A DNA stretch of 64,000 bases from Streptomyces sp. P9-A4 (GTDB lineage: Bacteria > Actinomycetota > Actinomycetes > Streptomycetales > Streptomycetaceae): assembly GCF_036634195.1 (NCBI RefSeq), contig NZ_JAZIFY010000001.1, positions 3,916,501-3,980,500 on the forward strand, given 5' to 3'. Of this stretch, positions 33,189 to 41,329 are shown in pieces (positions within the stretch are counted from its first letter, which is position 1; the number at the start of each line of letters is the position of its first letter). A program made the translations under genes and the position numbers. Under the pieces are notes generated by a model, which made no database searches, was not told the DNA's origin, and saw only the letters and a list, made by a program, of their open reading frames with translations.

Positions 33189-36100
33189 GGCGCCGCCGCG
33201 TCGATCGCCTTCACGATCCGCTTGTCCGAGACCGGATACGCCGTCCCCAGCGCGTGGGCGAAGTAGCTCACCCGCAGCTCCTCGATCATCCAGCGGATGT
33301 CGGTCACCTCGGTGGGCACCGGGCGGCCCTTGGGGAGCTGTTCGAGCAGCCAGGCGTACTCGTCCTGCATCTCCTGGACCTTCTCCATCCGGGTGGTGTC
33401 CCGCTGCACCCCGGTCGGCATCTGCTGGAGCCGCCGGTCCACCGCCACCAGATAGCGCATCAGGTCCGGCAGCCGCTTCAGCCCCGTACGGGTGACGAAC
33501 CCGGCCGGCATCAGCCAGGCCAGCTGCGCCCGCACGTCGGTCAGGTTGTTGATCAGGGCCAGGCTGTTCGTCGACTTCAGCCGGCGCTCGCAGGCCTGCC
33601 AGGCCGCCAGGATCTGCTGGACCTGGCCCACCGTCCGTACCGTCGTGTCCACGAGGTCCGCGCGGACCCTGTCGTACAGCTTCCGGAACGACTCCTCGTC
33701 CCACGCCGGGCCGCCGTGGTCCGCGATCAGCCGGTCGGCGGCGGCGGTCGCGCAGTCGTCGAAGAGGGCCTGGATCGAGCCGTGCGGGTTCGAGGACAGG
33801 GCCAGCTTCTGCTGGTTGGTCAGCTTGTCCGAGGCGAACTTCGCCGGGTTCACCGGGATGTTCAGCAGGATCAGCTTCCGGGTGCCCCGCCACATCGCCC
33901 GTTCCTGCTCGGCCTCCGAGTCGAAGAGCCGTACGGCGACGGTCGCGCCCTCGTCCACCAGCGCCGGGTACGCCTTGACCGGCTGTCCGCCCCGCTTGGT
34001 CTCGAAGACCTTCGTGAGCGTCCCGATCGTCCAGTCCGTGAGCCCCGTGCGCTCCAGGGACGGCCCGGAGCCGTCCGGGCCCCCGGTGGCCGCCGCGGCG
34101 GCCTGCGAGAGGGCCTTACGGGCCTTCGGCCGCAGCTGGAGCCGCAGCGTCTCCAGGTCCTTGTCCTCGGCGAGCTTGCGGCGCCGCTCGTCGACGATCC
34201 GGAAGGTCACCTTGAGGTGCTCGGGCACCTTCGCCCAGTCGAAGTCCTCGGCCGTGACCGGGACGCCGACCATCCGCTGGAGTTCGCGGGCGAGCGCCCC
34301 CGCCAGCGGCTCCTGCACCGGCACGACCGCGTCCAGGAAGCGGGTCGCGAAGTTCGGCGCGGGCACGTAGTGGCGGCGGATCGGCTTGGGCAGGGAGCGG
34401 ATCAGCTCGGTGACGACCTCGCCGCGCAGACCCGGGATCTGCCACTCGAAGCCGTCGTCCGTCACCTGGTTCAGCACCTGGAGCGGGATGTGGACGGTCA
34501 CGCCGTCCGCGTCCGCGCCCGGCTCGAACTGGTACGTCACCCGGAACTTCAGCGGGCCCTGCCGCCACGAGTCCGGGTAGTCGTCCTTGGTGACCGCCCC
34601 CGCCTTCTCGTTGATGAGCATCTCGCGCTCGAAGTCGAGGAACTCCGGTTCCTCGTGGCGCTTGTGCTTCCACCAGGAGTCGAAGTGGGCACCGGACACG
34701 ACGTGTTCCGGGACGCGCTTGTCGTAGAAGTCGAACAGCGTCTCGTCGTCGACGAGGATGTCCCGGCGGCGGGCCCGGTGCTCCAGCTCCTCGACCTCGG
34801 TCAGGAGCTTGCGGTTGTCCGCGAAGAACTTGTGGTGGGTGCGCCAGTCGCCCTCGACCAGCGCGTTCCTGATGAACAGGTCGCGGGAGATCTCGGGGTC
34901 GATCCGGCCGTAGTTCACCTTGCGGTCGGCGATGATCGGGACGCCGTACAGCGTGACCTTCTCGAAGGCCATCACGGCCGCCTGGTCCTTCTCCCAGTGC
35001 GGCTCGCTGTACGTCTTCTTCACCAGATGCTGGGCGAGCGGCTCGATCCACTCCGGCTCCACGCGCGCGTTGACCCGGGCCCAGAGGCGCGAGGTCTCCA
35101 CCAGCTCGGCGGACATGACGAAACGCGGGGGCTTCTTGAAGAGCGCGGAACCGGGGAAGATCGCGAACTTGGCGCTTCGGGCACCCAGGTAGTCGTTCTT
35201 CGCGCCCTCCTTCACGTCCTTCATGCCGATGTGGCTGAGAAGGCCGGCGAGCAGCGACACGTGGACGGACTGCTCGGGAGCGTCCTCCTCGTTGACGTGG
35301 ATGCCCAGCTGCTTCGCGACCGTCCGCAGCTGGGTGTAGATGTCCTGCCACTCCCGGATGCGCAGGAAGTTCAGGTACTCCTGCTTGCACATCCGGCGGA
35401 AGGAGCTGGAACCCCGCTCCTTCTGCTGCTCACGGACGTACCGCCACATGTTCAGGAAGGCGAGGAAGTCGCTCGTCTCGTCCTTGAACCGGGCGTGCTG
35501 CTGGTCGGCCTGCGCCTGCTTCTCCGCCGGCCGCTCGCGCGGGTCCTGGATGGAGAGCGCCGCCGCGATCACCATGACCTCGCGGACACAGCCGTTCCTG
35601 TCGGCCTCCAGGACCATGCGCGCGAGGCGCGGGTCGACGGGCAGCTGGGCGAGCTTCCGGCCCTGCTGCGTCAGCCGCTTCTTCGGATCCTTCTCCGCCG
35701 GGTCGATCGCGCCCAGCTCCTGCAGGAGCTGCACACCGTCCCGGATGTTCCGGTGGTCCGGCGGGTCGATGAAGGGGAACTTCTCGATGTCGCCGAGGCC
35801 GGCCGCGGTCATCTGGAGGATGACGGAGGCCAGGTTCGTACGGAGGATCTCCGCGTCCGTGAACTCCGGACGGGTCAGGAAGTCGTCCTCGGAGTACAGC
35901 CGGATGCAGATGCCGTCGGACGTACGGCCGCAGCGGCCCTTGCGCTGGTTGGCGCTGGCCTGGCTGACCGGCTCGATCGGCAGCCGCTGCACCTTGGTCC
36001 GGTGCGAGTAGCGGGAGATGCGGGCGGTGCCCGGGTCGATCACGTACTTGATGCCGGGGACCGTCAGGGAGGTCTCGGCGACGTTCGTCGCCAGGACGAT

Positions 36101-37123
36101 CCGGCGGCCGGAGTGCGCCTGGAAGACCCGGTGCTGCTCGGCGTGCGAGAGGCGGGCGTAGAGGGGGAGGACCTCGGTGTTGCGCAGCTGCCGCTTGAGC
36201 AGCGCGTCCGCGGTGTCCCGGATCTCGCGCTCACCGGAGAGGAAGACCAGGACGTCGCCGGGGCCCTCGGACTGGAGCTCGTCGACGGCCTCGCAGATCG
36301 CGGTGATCTGGTCCCGGTCGGAGTCGTCCGAGTCCTCTTCGAGGAGGGGCCGGTACCGGACCTCCACGGGGTACGTACGGCCGCTGACCTCGACGATCGG
36401 GGCCTCGCCGAAGTGGCGGGAGAAACGCTCCGGGTCGATCGTCGCGGAGGTGATCACGACCTTGAGGTCGGGGCGCTTCGGCAGCAGCTGGGCCAGATAG
36501 CCGAGCAGGAAGTCGATGTTGAGGGACCGCTCGTGGGCCTCGTCGATGATGATCGTGTCGTACGCGCGCAGCTCGCGGTCCGTCTGGATCTCGGCGAGCA
36601 GGATGCCGTCCGTCATCAGCTTCACGAAGGTCGCGTCGGGGTTCACCTGGTCGGTGAAGCGGACCTTCCAGCCGACGGCCTCCCCGAGGGGGGTCCTCAG
36701 CTCCTCCGCGACGCGCTCGGCGACCGTACGGGCCGCGATACGCCGGGGCTGGGTGTGCCCGATCATGCCCCGGACGCCCCGGCCCAGCTCCAGACAGATC
36801 TTCGGGATCTGGGTGGTCTTCCCGGAGCCCGTCTCACCGGCGACGATCACGACCTGGTGGTCACGTATCGCCTCCAGGATCTCGTCCTTCTTCTGCGAGA
36901 CGGGCAGCTGTTCGGGATACGTGACCGGGGGCACGCGGGAGGCGCGCCCGTCGACGCGCTCCTTGGCCTTGGCCGCCTCGACGGCGATCTCGTCCAGGAC
37001 GGCCGCGCGGGCCTCGGGCTTGCGGATGCGGCGGGCGCCTTCGAGACGGCGGCCGAGCCGGTGGGAGTCCCGCAGCGAGACCTCGGCCAGGACGGACTGG
37101 AGGGCGGCGAAGGAAGTAGACAT
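33185..37123 (-). CDS. hrpA: ATP-dependent RNA helicase HrpA
   Basis: 1312 residues, full length for HrpA. Walker A GETGSGKTT (96-104), the DEAH box (194-197), motif III TSATID (225-230) and motif VI QRKGRCGR identify a DEAH/RHA helicase. The HA2/OB regions follow, and the long C-terminal DUF3418 domain runs to about residue 1300 (NFATRFLDAVVPVQEPLAGALARELQ; RYLVAVDRRLQQMP). HrpA helps rescue stalled ribosomes and process mRNA in E. coli. The stop codon lies inside the palindromic repeat at 33122-33188. Confidence 0.96.
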   Translation of the reverse strand: MSTSFAALQSVLAEVSLRDSHRLGRRLEGARRIRKPEARAAVLDEIAVEAAKAKERVDGRASRVPPVTYPEQLPVSQKKDEILEAIRDHQVVIVAGETGSGKTTQIPKICLELGRGVRGMIGHTQPRRIAARTVAERVAEELRTPLGEAVGWKVRFTDQVNPDATFVKLMTDGILLAEIQTDRELRAYDTIIIDEAHERSLNIDFLLGYLAQLLPKRPDLKVVITSATIDPERFSRHFGEAPIVEVSGRTYPVEVRYRPLLEEDSDDSDRDQITAICEAVDELQSEGPGDVLVFLSGEREIRDTADALLKRQLRNTEVLPLYARLSHAEQHRVFQAHSGRRIVLATNVAETSLTVPGIKYVIDPGTARISRYSHRTKVQRLPIEPVSQASANQRKGRCGRTSDGICIRLYSEDDFLTRPEFTDAEILRTNLASVILQMTAAGLGDIEKFPFIDPPDHRNIRDGVQLLQELGAIDPAEKDPKKRLTQQGRKLAQLPVDPRLARMVLEADRNGCVREVMVIAAALSIQDPRERPAEKQAQADQQHARFKDETSDFLAFLNMWRYVREQQKERGSSSFRRMCKQEYLNFLRIREWQDIYTQLRTVAKQLGIHVNEEDAPEQSVHVSLLAGLLSHIGMKDVKEGAKNDYLGARSAKFAIFPGSALFKKPPRFVMSAELVETSRLWARVNARVEPEWIEPLAQHLVKKTYSEPHWEKDQAAVMAFEKVTLYGVPIIADRKVNYGRIDPEISRDLFIRNALVEGDWRTHHKFFADNRKLLTEVEELEHRARRRDILVDDETLFDFYDKRVPEHVVSGAHFDSWWKHKRHEEPEFLDFEREMLINEKAGAVTKDDYPDSWRQGPLKFRVTYQFEPGADADGVTVHIPLQVLNQVTDDGFEWQIPGLRGEVVTELIRSLPKPIRRHYVPAPNFATRFLDAVVPVQEPLAGALARELQRMVGVPVTAEDFDWAKVPEHLKVTFRIVDERRRKLAEDKDLETLRLQLRPKARKALSQAAAAATGGPDGSGPSLERTGLTDWTIGTLTKVFETKRGGQPVKAYPALVDEGATVAVRLFDSEAEQERAMWRGTRKLILLNIPVNPAKFASDKLTNQQKLALSSNPHGSIQALFDDCATAAADRLIADHGGPAWDEESFRKLYDRVRADLVDTTVRTVGQVQQILAAWQACERRLKSTNSLALINNLTDVRAQLAWLMPAGFVTRTGLKRLPDLMRYLVAVDRRLQQMPTGVQRDTTRMEKVQEMQDEYAWLLEQLPKGRPVPTEVTDIRWMIEELRVSYFAHALGTAYPVSDKRIVKAIDAAAP

Positions 37124-37262
37124 ACGGATCCCAGGATCGCACCTGCGGCCGAGAAGCGGCGAACCGATTTACGGGCGGCTTCCCCGGGGACGCGAGCCGG
37201 GGCGCGCGAGCCGGGGGTGCGTACTATTTCGGACACGTCGACGAGGACCGGAGAGGTTTCGC

Positions 37263-37715
37263 ATGTTCCGCACCACCCGCGTGCCGGCGGCGCTCGCCGC
37301 GGTGCTGGCGGCGCTGGTGCTCGGACTCCTGGTCTGTGGGACGGCGGGCGCGTCACCCCTGGCGGGGGCGGCACTGACGGCGCACCCGGCCGGGGCCTCG
37401 CTGACGGCGCCGATGACGGCGGGCGTCGAGCCCTCCGCCCCCGCGACGCCCGTCGACGCCCCGCTCGCGGTCCGTGCAGGTCTGCCCGGTGTGCCCGGCT
37501 GCGATCCCGGTCACGCCGGCGGTGAAGGGGCCGCCGGGCCCGTCGTACCGCCGCGTGCGCACGGCTTCGCGGAGCTGCTGCCCGCGCTCGCCGCCGACCG
37601 GACGCCCTGCGGGGTCCGGCAGCCCGGTCCGGGCGACCCGGCGGCGTCGCCGGGACGGGAGCCACCCGCGCGCGTACCCCTGTCTCCCGTGGAACTGTCG
37701 GTCCTGAGGGTGTAG
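37263..37715 (+). CDS. Small secreted hypothetical protein
   Basis: 150 residues. The signal peptide (VPAALAAVLAALVLGLLVCGTAGA) is followed by an Ala/Pro-rich mature part with two Cys (VPGCDPGH, RTPCGVRQP) and a PLSPVELSVLRV end. GGAGAGG lies 7 nt before the ATG. I do not recognise a family. It precedes the DsbA-like and CcdA-like genes on the same strand, so a link to thiol redox outside the cell is possible. Confidence 0.7.
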   Translation: MFRTTRVPAALAAVLAALVLGLLVCGTAGASPLAGAALTAHPAGASLTAPMTAGVEPSAPATPVDAPLAVRAGLPGVPGCDPGHAGGEGAAGPVVPPRAHGFAELLPALAADRTPCGVRQPGPGDPAASPGREPPARVPLSPVELSVLRV

Positions 37716-37778
37716 ACGGACGGCCTCCTCCGCCGTAGCCCGTCTTTCTCTTCCCCTGTCCTCCAGGAGCGCTTCCGC

Positions 37779-38606
37779 ATGTCCACGCCCAAGCCCAAGC
37801 CCGCGTCCAAGCCCACGTCCAAGCCCAAGCCCGCCTCGAAGCCCGCGTCCAAGTCCGCGTCCAAGTCCAAGTCCAAGCCGATCCTGATCGTCTCCGGGGT
37901 GGCCGTCGCCGCCGTGCTGCTCGGCGTCGTCTCGTACACCGCCACCAGGCCCGCGTCCCCGGGCGCCTCCGGTTCCTCCGCCGTCGCGGAGGTCTCCGCC
38001 GACCCGTCCGCCGGCGTCTACGCCGAACTGGAGGCCTACGCCCGCCGTGACGCCTCCGACAAGCTCGCCCTCGGCCGCGCCGACGCGCCCGTCGTGCTCA
38101 TCGAGTACGCCGACTTCAAGTGCGGCTACTGCGGGAAGTTCGCCCGGGACACCGAGCCGGCCCTGGTGAAGAAGTACGTCGACAACGGCACCCTGCGCAT
38201 CGAGTGGCGGAACTTCCCGATCTTCGGCGAGGAGTCGGAGGCGGTCGCCCGCGCCTCCTGGGCGGCCGGGCAGCAGGGCCGGTTCTGGGAGTTCCACAAG
38301 GCCGCCTACGCGGAGGGCGCCAAGGAGAAGGGCTTCGGCAAGGACCGGCTGGCCGCCCTCGGCAAGGAGGCGGGCGTCCCCGACGCGGCCCGGTTCGCCA
38401 AGGACACCGACGGCGAGGCGGCCCGCGAGGCGGTCCGCAAGGACCAGGAGCAGGGCTACTCCCTCGGCGCCACCTCCACCCCGTCCTTCCTGGTCAACGG
38501 CCGTCCGATCGCCGGAGCCCAGCCCCTGGAGACCTTCACGGAGGCCATCGAGGCGGCGGCGAAGGCCGCTCCGAAGAAAACCGCCCCGAAGAAGGCCGGC
38601 CAGTGA
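37779..38606 (+). CDS. Membrane-anchored DsbA-like thioredoxin-fold protein
   Basis: 275 residues. The cytoplasmic N-terminus is a Lys/Pro/Ser/Ala repeat (KPKPASKPTSKPKPASKPAS), then one membrane helix (ILIVSGVAVAAVLLGVVSY). The extracytoplasmic part is a DsbA-like fold: strand VVLIEYADFKCGYCGKFA with active site CGYC, a helical insertion and cis-Pro loop ATSTPSFLVNG. It likely oxidises or shuffles disulfides in exported proteins. Its stop overlaps the CcdA-like start (GTGA). Confidence 0.93.
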   Translation: MSTPKPKPASKPTSKPKPASKPASKSASKSKSKPILIVSGVAVAAVLLGVVSYTATRPASPGASGSSAVAEVSADPSAGVYAELEAYARRDASDKLALGRADAPVVLIEYADFKCGYCGKFARDTEPALVKKYVDNGTLRIEWRNFPIFGEESEAVARASWAAGQQGRFWEFHKAAYAEGAKEKGFGKDRLAALGKEAGVPDAARFAKDTDGEAAREAVRKDQEQGYSLGATSTPSFLVNGRPIAGAQPLETFTEAIEAAAKAAPKKTAPKKAGQ

Positions 38607-39454
38607 CCTCGGGCATCGGCTACTTCGCCGCCTTCCTCGGCGGACTGCTGGCCCTCCTCAGCCCGTGCAGCGCCCTCCTGCTTCCGGCCTTCTTCGCGTA
38701 TTCCATCGACACGCGCGCGAAGCTGGTGGCCAGGACCGGCATCCTCTACCTGGGCCTGGCGACCACCCTCGTCCCGCTCGGCGCGGCCGGCTCCTTCGCC
38801 GGTCGCCTCTTCTACGGCCACCGGGACCTGCTGGTCACCGTCGGTGGCTGGCTGATCGTCGGGCTCGGGGTGCTCCAGATCCTCGGCCTGGGCTTCGCCT
38901 CCCGCCGGGTCGCGGAGGCGAGCGGCCGCATCCGGCCCACGTCGGCGCTCTCCGTCTACGCCCTCGGCCTGGTCTACGGCCTCGCCGGCTTCTGCGCGGG
39001 CCCGATCCTGGGCAGCGTCCTGACGGTGGCGGCGCTGAGCGGCAGCCCGGCCTACGGGGGGCTGCTCCTCGCGGTGTACGCGCTCGGCATGGCGGTGCCG
39101 CTGTTCGTGCTTGCCCTGCTCTGGGAGCGGTACGACCTGGGCGGGCGGTCCTGGCTGCGCGGCCGGCCGCTGCGGGTGGGCCGGCTCACGCTCCACTCGA
39201 CCTCGGTGCTCTCCGGCCTGTTCTTCGTGGCTCTCGGCACGCTGTTCCTGGTCTTCGACGGGACGACGGCGCTGCCGGGTCTGCTGTCGGTGGACGAGTC
39301 GTTCGCGGTGGAGGAGCGGGTGTCCGCCCTCGGCCGGGCGGTCCCGGACTGGGCGCTGCTCGTCGCGGTGGTGGCGGTGGTGGCCCTGGTGCTCGTGCTG
39401 CGGGGCAGGCGGGCGAGCCGGGAAGGTCGTACGGGGGAGCGCGAGGAGGTGTGA
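38603..39454 (+). CDS. CcdA/DsbD-like thiol-disulfide membrane carrier
   Basis: 283 residues with about six to seven membrane helices. The CcdA signature is present: LSPCSALLLPAFFAY in the first helix and a second conserved Cys in LAGFCAGPILGS. These Cys carry reducing power from cytoplasmic thioredoxin to outside partners such as the DsbA-like protein encoded just upstream, with which it is translationally coupled. A basic tail (RGRRASREGRTGEREEV) ends it. GTG 38603 is chosen because of the 4-nt overlap and family length. Confidence 0.92.
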   Translation: MTSGIGYFAAFLGGLLALLSPCSALLLPAFFAYSIDTRAKLVARTGILYLGLATTLVPLGAAGSFAGRLFYGHRDLLVTVGGWLIVGLGVLQILGLGFASRRVAEASGRIRPTSALSVYALGLVYGLAGFCAGPILGSVLTVAALSGSPAYGGLLLAVYALGMAVPLFVLALLWERYDLGGRSWLRGRPLRVGRLTLHSTSVLSGLFFVALGTLFLVFDGTTALPGLLSVDESFAVEERVSALGRAVPDWALLVAVVAVVALVLVLRGRRASREGRTGEREEV

Positions 39455-39483
39455 GGGGTACGGGGGAGGGGCGCGGGCCCCTC

Positions 39484-39559
39484 CCCCGTACGGCCCTGGC
39501 CTCCCCGTACGGCCCTGGCCTCCCCGTACGGCCCTGGCCTCCCCGTACGGCCCTGGTTT
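39484..39559. repeat. Four 19-bp tandem repeats
   Basis: CCCCGTACGGCCCTGGCCT occurs three times without change from 39484 and a fourth time with its last bases altered (TTT). CCGTACGG is itself a palindrome, so the array can fold. It lies between the CcdA-like gene and a terminator. Confidence 0.92.
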
Positions 39560-39580
39560 CGTGGCTTTTCGGCACACGAA

Positions 39581-39610
39581 GAAGGCCCCGTTCTTTCGAA
39601 CGGGGCCTTC
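39581..39610. terminator. Terminator between the CcdA-like gene and tRNA-Phe
   Basis: GAAGGCCCCGTTC with its complement (GAACGGGGCCTTC) around a TTTC loop, 7 nt past the tRNA-Phe 3' end, also downstream of the CcdA-like gene. Confidence 0.88.
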
Positions 39611-39616
39611 TGTTTG

Positions 39617-39690
39617 TGGCTGGGGCCGGGGTCGAACCGGCGACCTATCGCTTTTCAGGCGATCGCTCGTACCAACTGAGCTACCCAGCC
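39617..39690 (-). tRNA. tRNA-Phe (GAA)
   Basis: Minus strand: GGCTGGGTAGCTCAGTTGG at the 5' end, anticodon loop CTGAAAA giving GAA, T-arm GCCGGTTCGACCCCGGC, acceptor GGCTGGG/CCCAGCC, discriminator A. CCA is not encoded. Confidence 0.95.
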
Positions 39691-39712
39691 ACGAGGGCAT
39701 TGCTGACCTCAG

Positions 39713-39786
39713 CGACTCTGACGGGACTTGAACCCGCGACCTCCACCTTGACAGGGTGGCGAGCTAACCAACTGCTCCACAGAGCC
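39713..39786 (-). tRNA. tRNA-Asp (GTC), copy 2
   Basis: Same body as the tRNA-Asp at 32960 but with acceptor stem GGCTCTG/CAGAGTC. Discriminator G; CCA not encoded. It lies between tRNA-Phe and tRNA-Glu, probably in one transcript. Confidence 0.95.
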
Positions 39787-39826
39787 TAGTTTGTGCGCGA
39801 TCACTAGTCTCGCACACGGTAATGCG

Positions 39827-39899
39827 TACCCCCAACGGGATTCGAACCCGTGCTACCGCCTTGAAAGGGCGGCGTCCTGGGCCACTAGACGATGAGGGC
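39827..39899 (-). tRNA. tRNA-Glu (TTC)
   Basis: Minus strand: GCCCTCATCGTCTAGTGG at the 5' end, anticodon loop CTTTCAA giving TTC, T-arm CACGGGTTCGAATCCCGT, acceptor stem GCCCTCA/TGGGGGT with two G-U pairs, discriminator A. CCA not encoded. It is the first gene of the Glu-Asp-Phe cluster read leftward. Confidence 0.95.
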
Positions 39900-40004
39900 T
39901 AACGGACCAACCTGCGCGCTTCTCAGCGCGTCGGGGACGTGAGAAGCATATGGGATGCCGGGCGCTATCGCCAAAACGGTTTCCCGCGGGGGGACAATGG
40001 GCCC

Positions 40005-40355
40005 GTGCTGGAGATGACGCGCGAGGAGTTCGAGGAGCTTGTCGCCGAGGCCCTGGACCGGATTCCGCCGGAGCTGACGCGGCTGATGGACAATGTCGCC
40101 GTGTTCGTGGAGGACGAGCCCGCCCCCGACGATCCCGAGCTGCTCGGGCTCTACGAGGGGACACCGCTGACCGAGCGGGGTGAGTGGTACGCAGGCGTCC
40201 TGCCGGACCGGATCACGATCTACCGGGGACCGACGCTGCGGATGTGCGAGTCGCGCGAGGACGTGGTCGCGGAGACCGAGATCACCGTGGTGCACGAGAT
40301 CGCCCACCACTTCGGCATCGACGACGAGCGGCTGCACGCGCTGGGCTACGGCTGA
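40005..40355 (+). CDS. Zincin-like metallopeptidase family protein
   Basis: 116 residues. The motif VVHEIAHHFGID (HExxHxxG) near residues 98-109 is a complete zinc site, and LTRLMDNVAVFVEDEP and GLYEGTPLTERG are the hallmarks of this minimal one-domain metallopeptidase family (TTHA0227-like). There is no signal peptide, so it is cytoplasmic; targets unknown. I chose GTG 40005. GACAAT at 39993-39998 would fit a leaderless mRNA; ATG 40014 is the alternative. Confidence 0.9.
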   Translation: MLEMTREEFEELVAEALDRIPPELTRLMDNVAVFVEDEPAPDDPELLGLYEGTPLTERGEWYAGVLPDRITIYRGPTLRMCESREDVVAETEITVVHEIAHHFGIDDERLHALGYG

Positions 40356-40454
40356 GCCGCCGGGGCGCTTTCGGGCGTGTCCCTTGTGGCGCCCGGGGAG
40401 TTGGGCAGTGCATCGCGTTCTGTTCCTGCCTGTTGTGTCCCTGGAGGTGCCCCC

Positions 40455-41132
40455 GTGCGCCATTTGCCCACCCCGGTGAGATGGGCCGCCACCGCGCTGG
40501 CCGTCGCGGCCTGTGCCGGTCTGAGCGGCTGTATGAGTGTGAGTGACGAGGGGGCGAAGCCGGCGCCCGGTGCGTCCGACGGGAAGCGGGGCGTGACGTC
40601 CGAGTCCGGGGGCGAGGGCGACCGGGGCGGCGACGGCACGTCGGAGAACGGCCGGAGGGGCCAGGGCGGCCCCGACGCCACCGGCGCCGGTACGGGGTCC
40701 CCGGTGCCCAGCGGCTCGCCCTCGGGCGCCGCGAAGCCCGCCGTGGGCGAGGTGGTGCCGGTGGAGGGTCCCGGCGGTACGCCGAAGCCGCAGCCGTCGG
40801 GCGGCGGTCACGAGAATCCGGGCGGCGCCGGGGGCGGCTCCGCCGGGAACGGGGGCGGCAGCGGCGGGAACGGGAACGGCGGCGGCAGCGGCGGTGGTTC
40901 CGGCGGTCCCGGGGGCGGCGGGGTCACGCCGTCGCCGGAGCCGCCGGAGCCGACCGCGGAGCCGACGCCGGAGCCCACCGTGCCGACCCCCGAGCCGACG
41001 CCGGAACCGACCTCCAACCCGAGTGATCCGCCGCCGCCCGGGACCGACACCCAGATGGGTGCGCTGCGGGCGGCGGACGGGCCGGGCGCGCCCCCGGAGC
41101 CGGCGGCTTCCCCGCAGGTCGGACCGGTGTGA
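40455..41132 (+). CDS. Putative lipoprotein with Gly- and Pro/Glu/Thr-rich repeats
   Basis: 225 residues. The signal peptide (VRWAATALAVAACAGLSGC) ends in a lipobox LSGC. The rest is low complexity: a charged Gly/Ser/Asp part, a long Gly/Ser/Asn-rich run (about 120-160) and a PEPTPEP-type repeat (about 165-200). It has no recognisable folded domain and may be a cell-wall-spanning linker. GTG 40455 has GGAGG 7 nt upstream. Confidence 0.75.
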   Translation: MRHLPTPVRWAATALAVAACAGLSGCMSVSDEGAKPAPGASDGKRGVTSESGGEGDRGGDGTSENGRRGQGGPDATGAGTGSPVPSGSPSGAAKPAVGEVVPVEGPGGTPKPQPSGGGHENPGGAGGGSAGNGGGSGGNGNGGGSGGGSGGPGGGGVTPSPEPPEPTAEPTPEPTVPTPEPTPEPTSNPSDPPPPGTDTQMGALRAADGPGAPPEPAASPQVGPV

Positions 41133-41329
41133 CGCAGTCCGATTTGCCATAGGTGGGGGAGGGTGCGTATGGTGGTAGATCGTTTGATCCCATTGCCCGG
41201 CGCCGACACAGAAGAGCGCCGTGTGGCGCGTACTCTCCCTAGCCGTGGCTGACCGCATTGAGGCGGTCGTTTGCGAAATCACGGAGTTGACGGGCGCGTG
41301 CCGAGACTCCGGAAGGTTTCGCATTTCGC

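Noticed and set aside
33254-37525. 1423-codon plus-strand open frame opposite hrpA
   Set aside because: Antisense shadow of the complete hrpA helicase; no domain pattern.
39484-39559. CRISPR-like array
   Set aside because: The repeats are directly adjacent without spacers and no cas genes are nearby.
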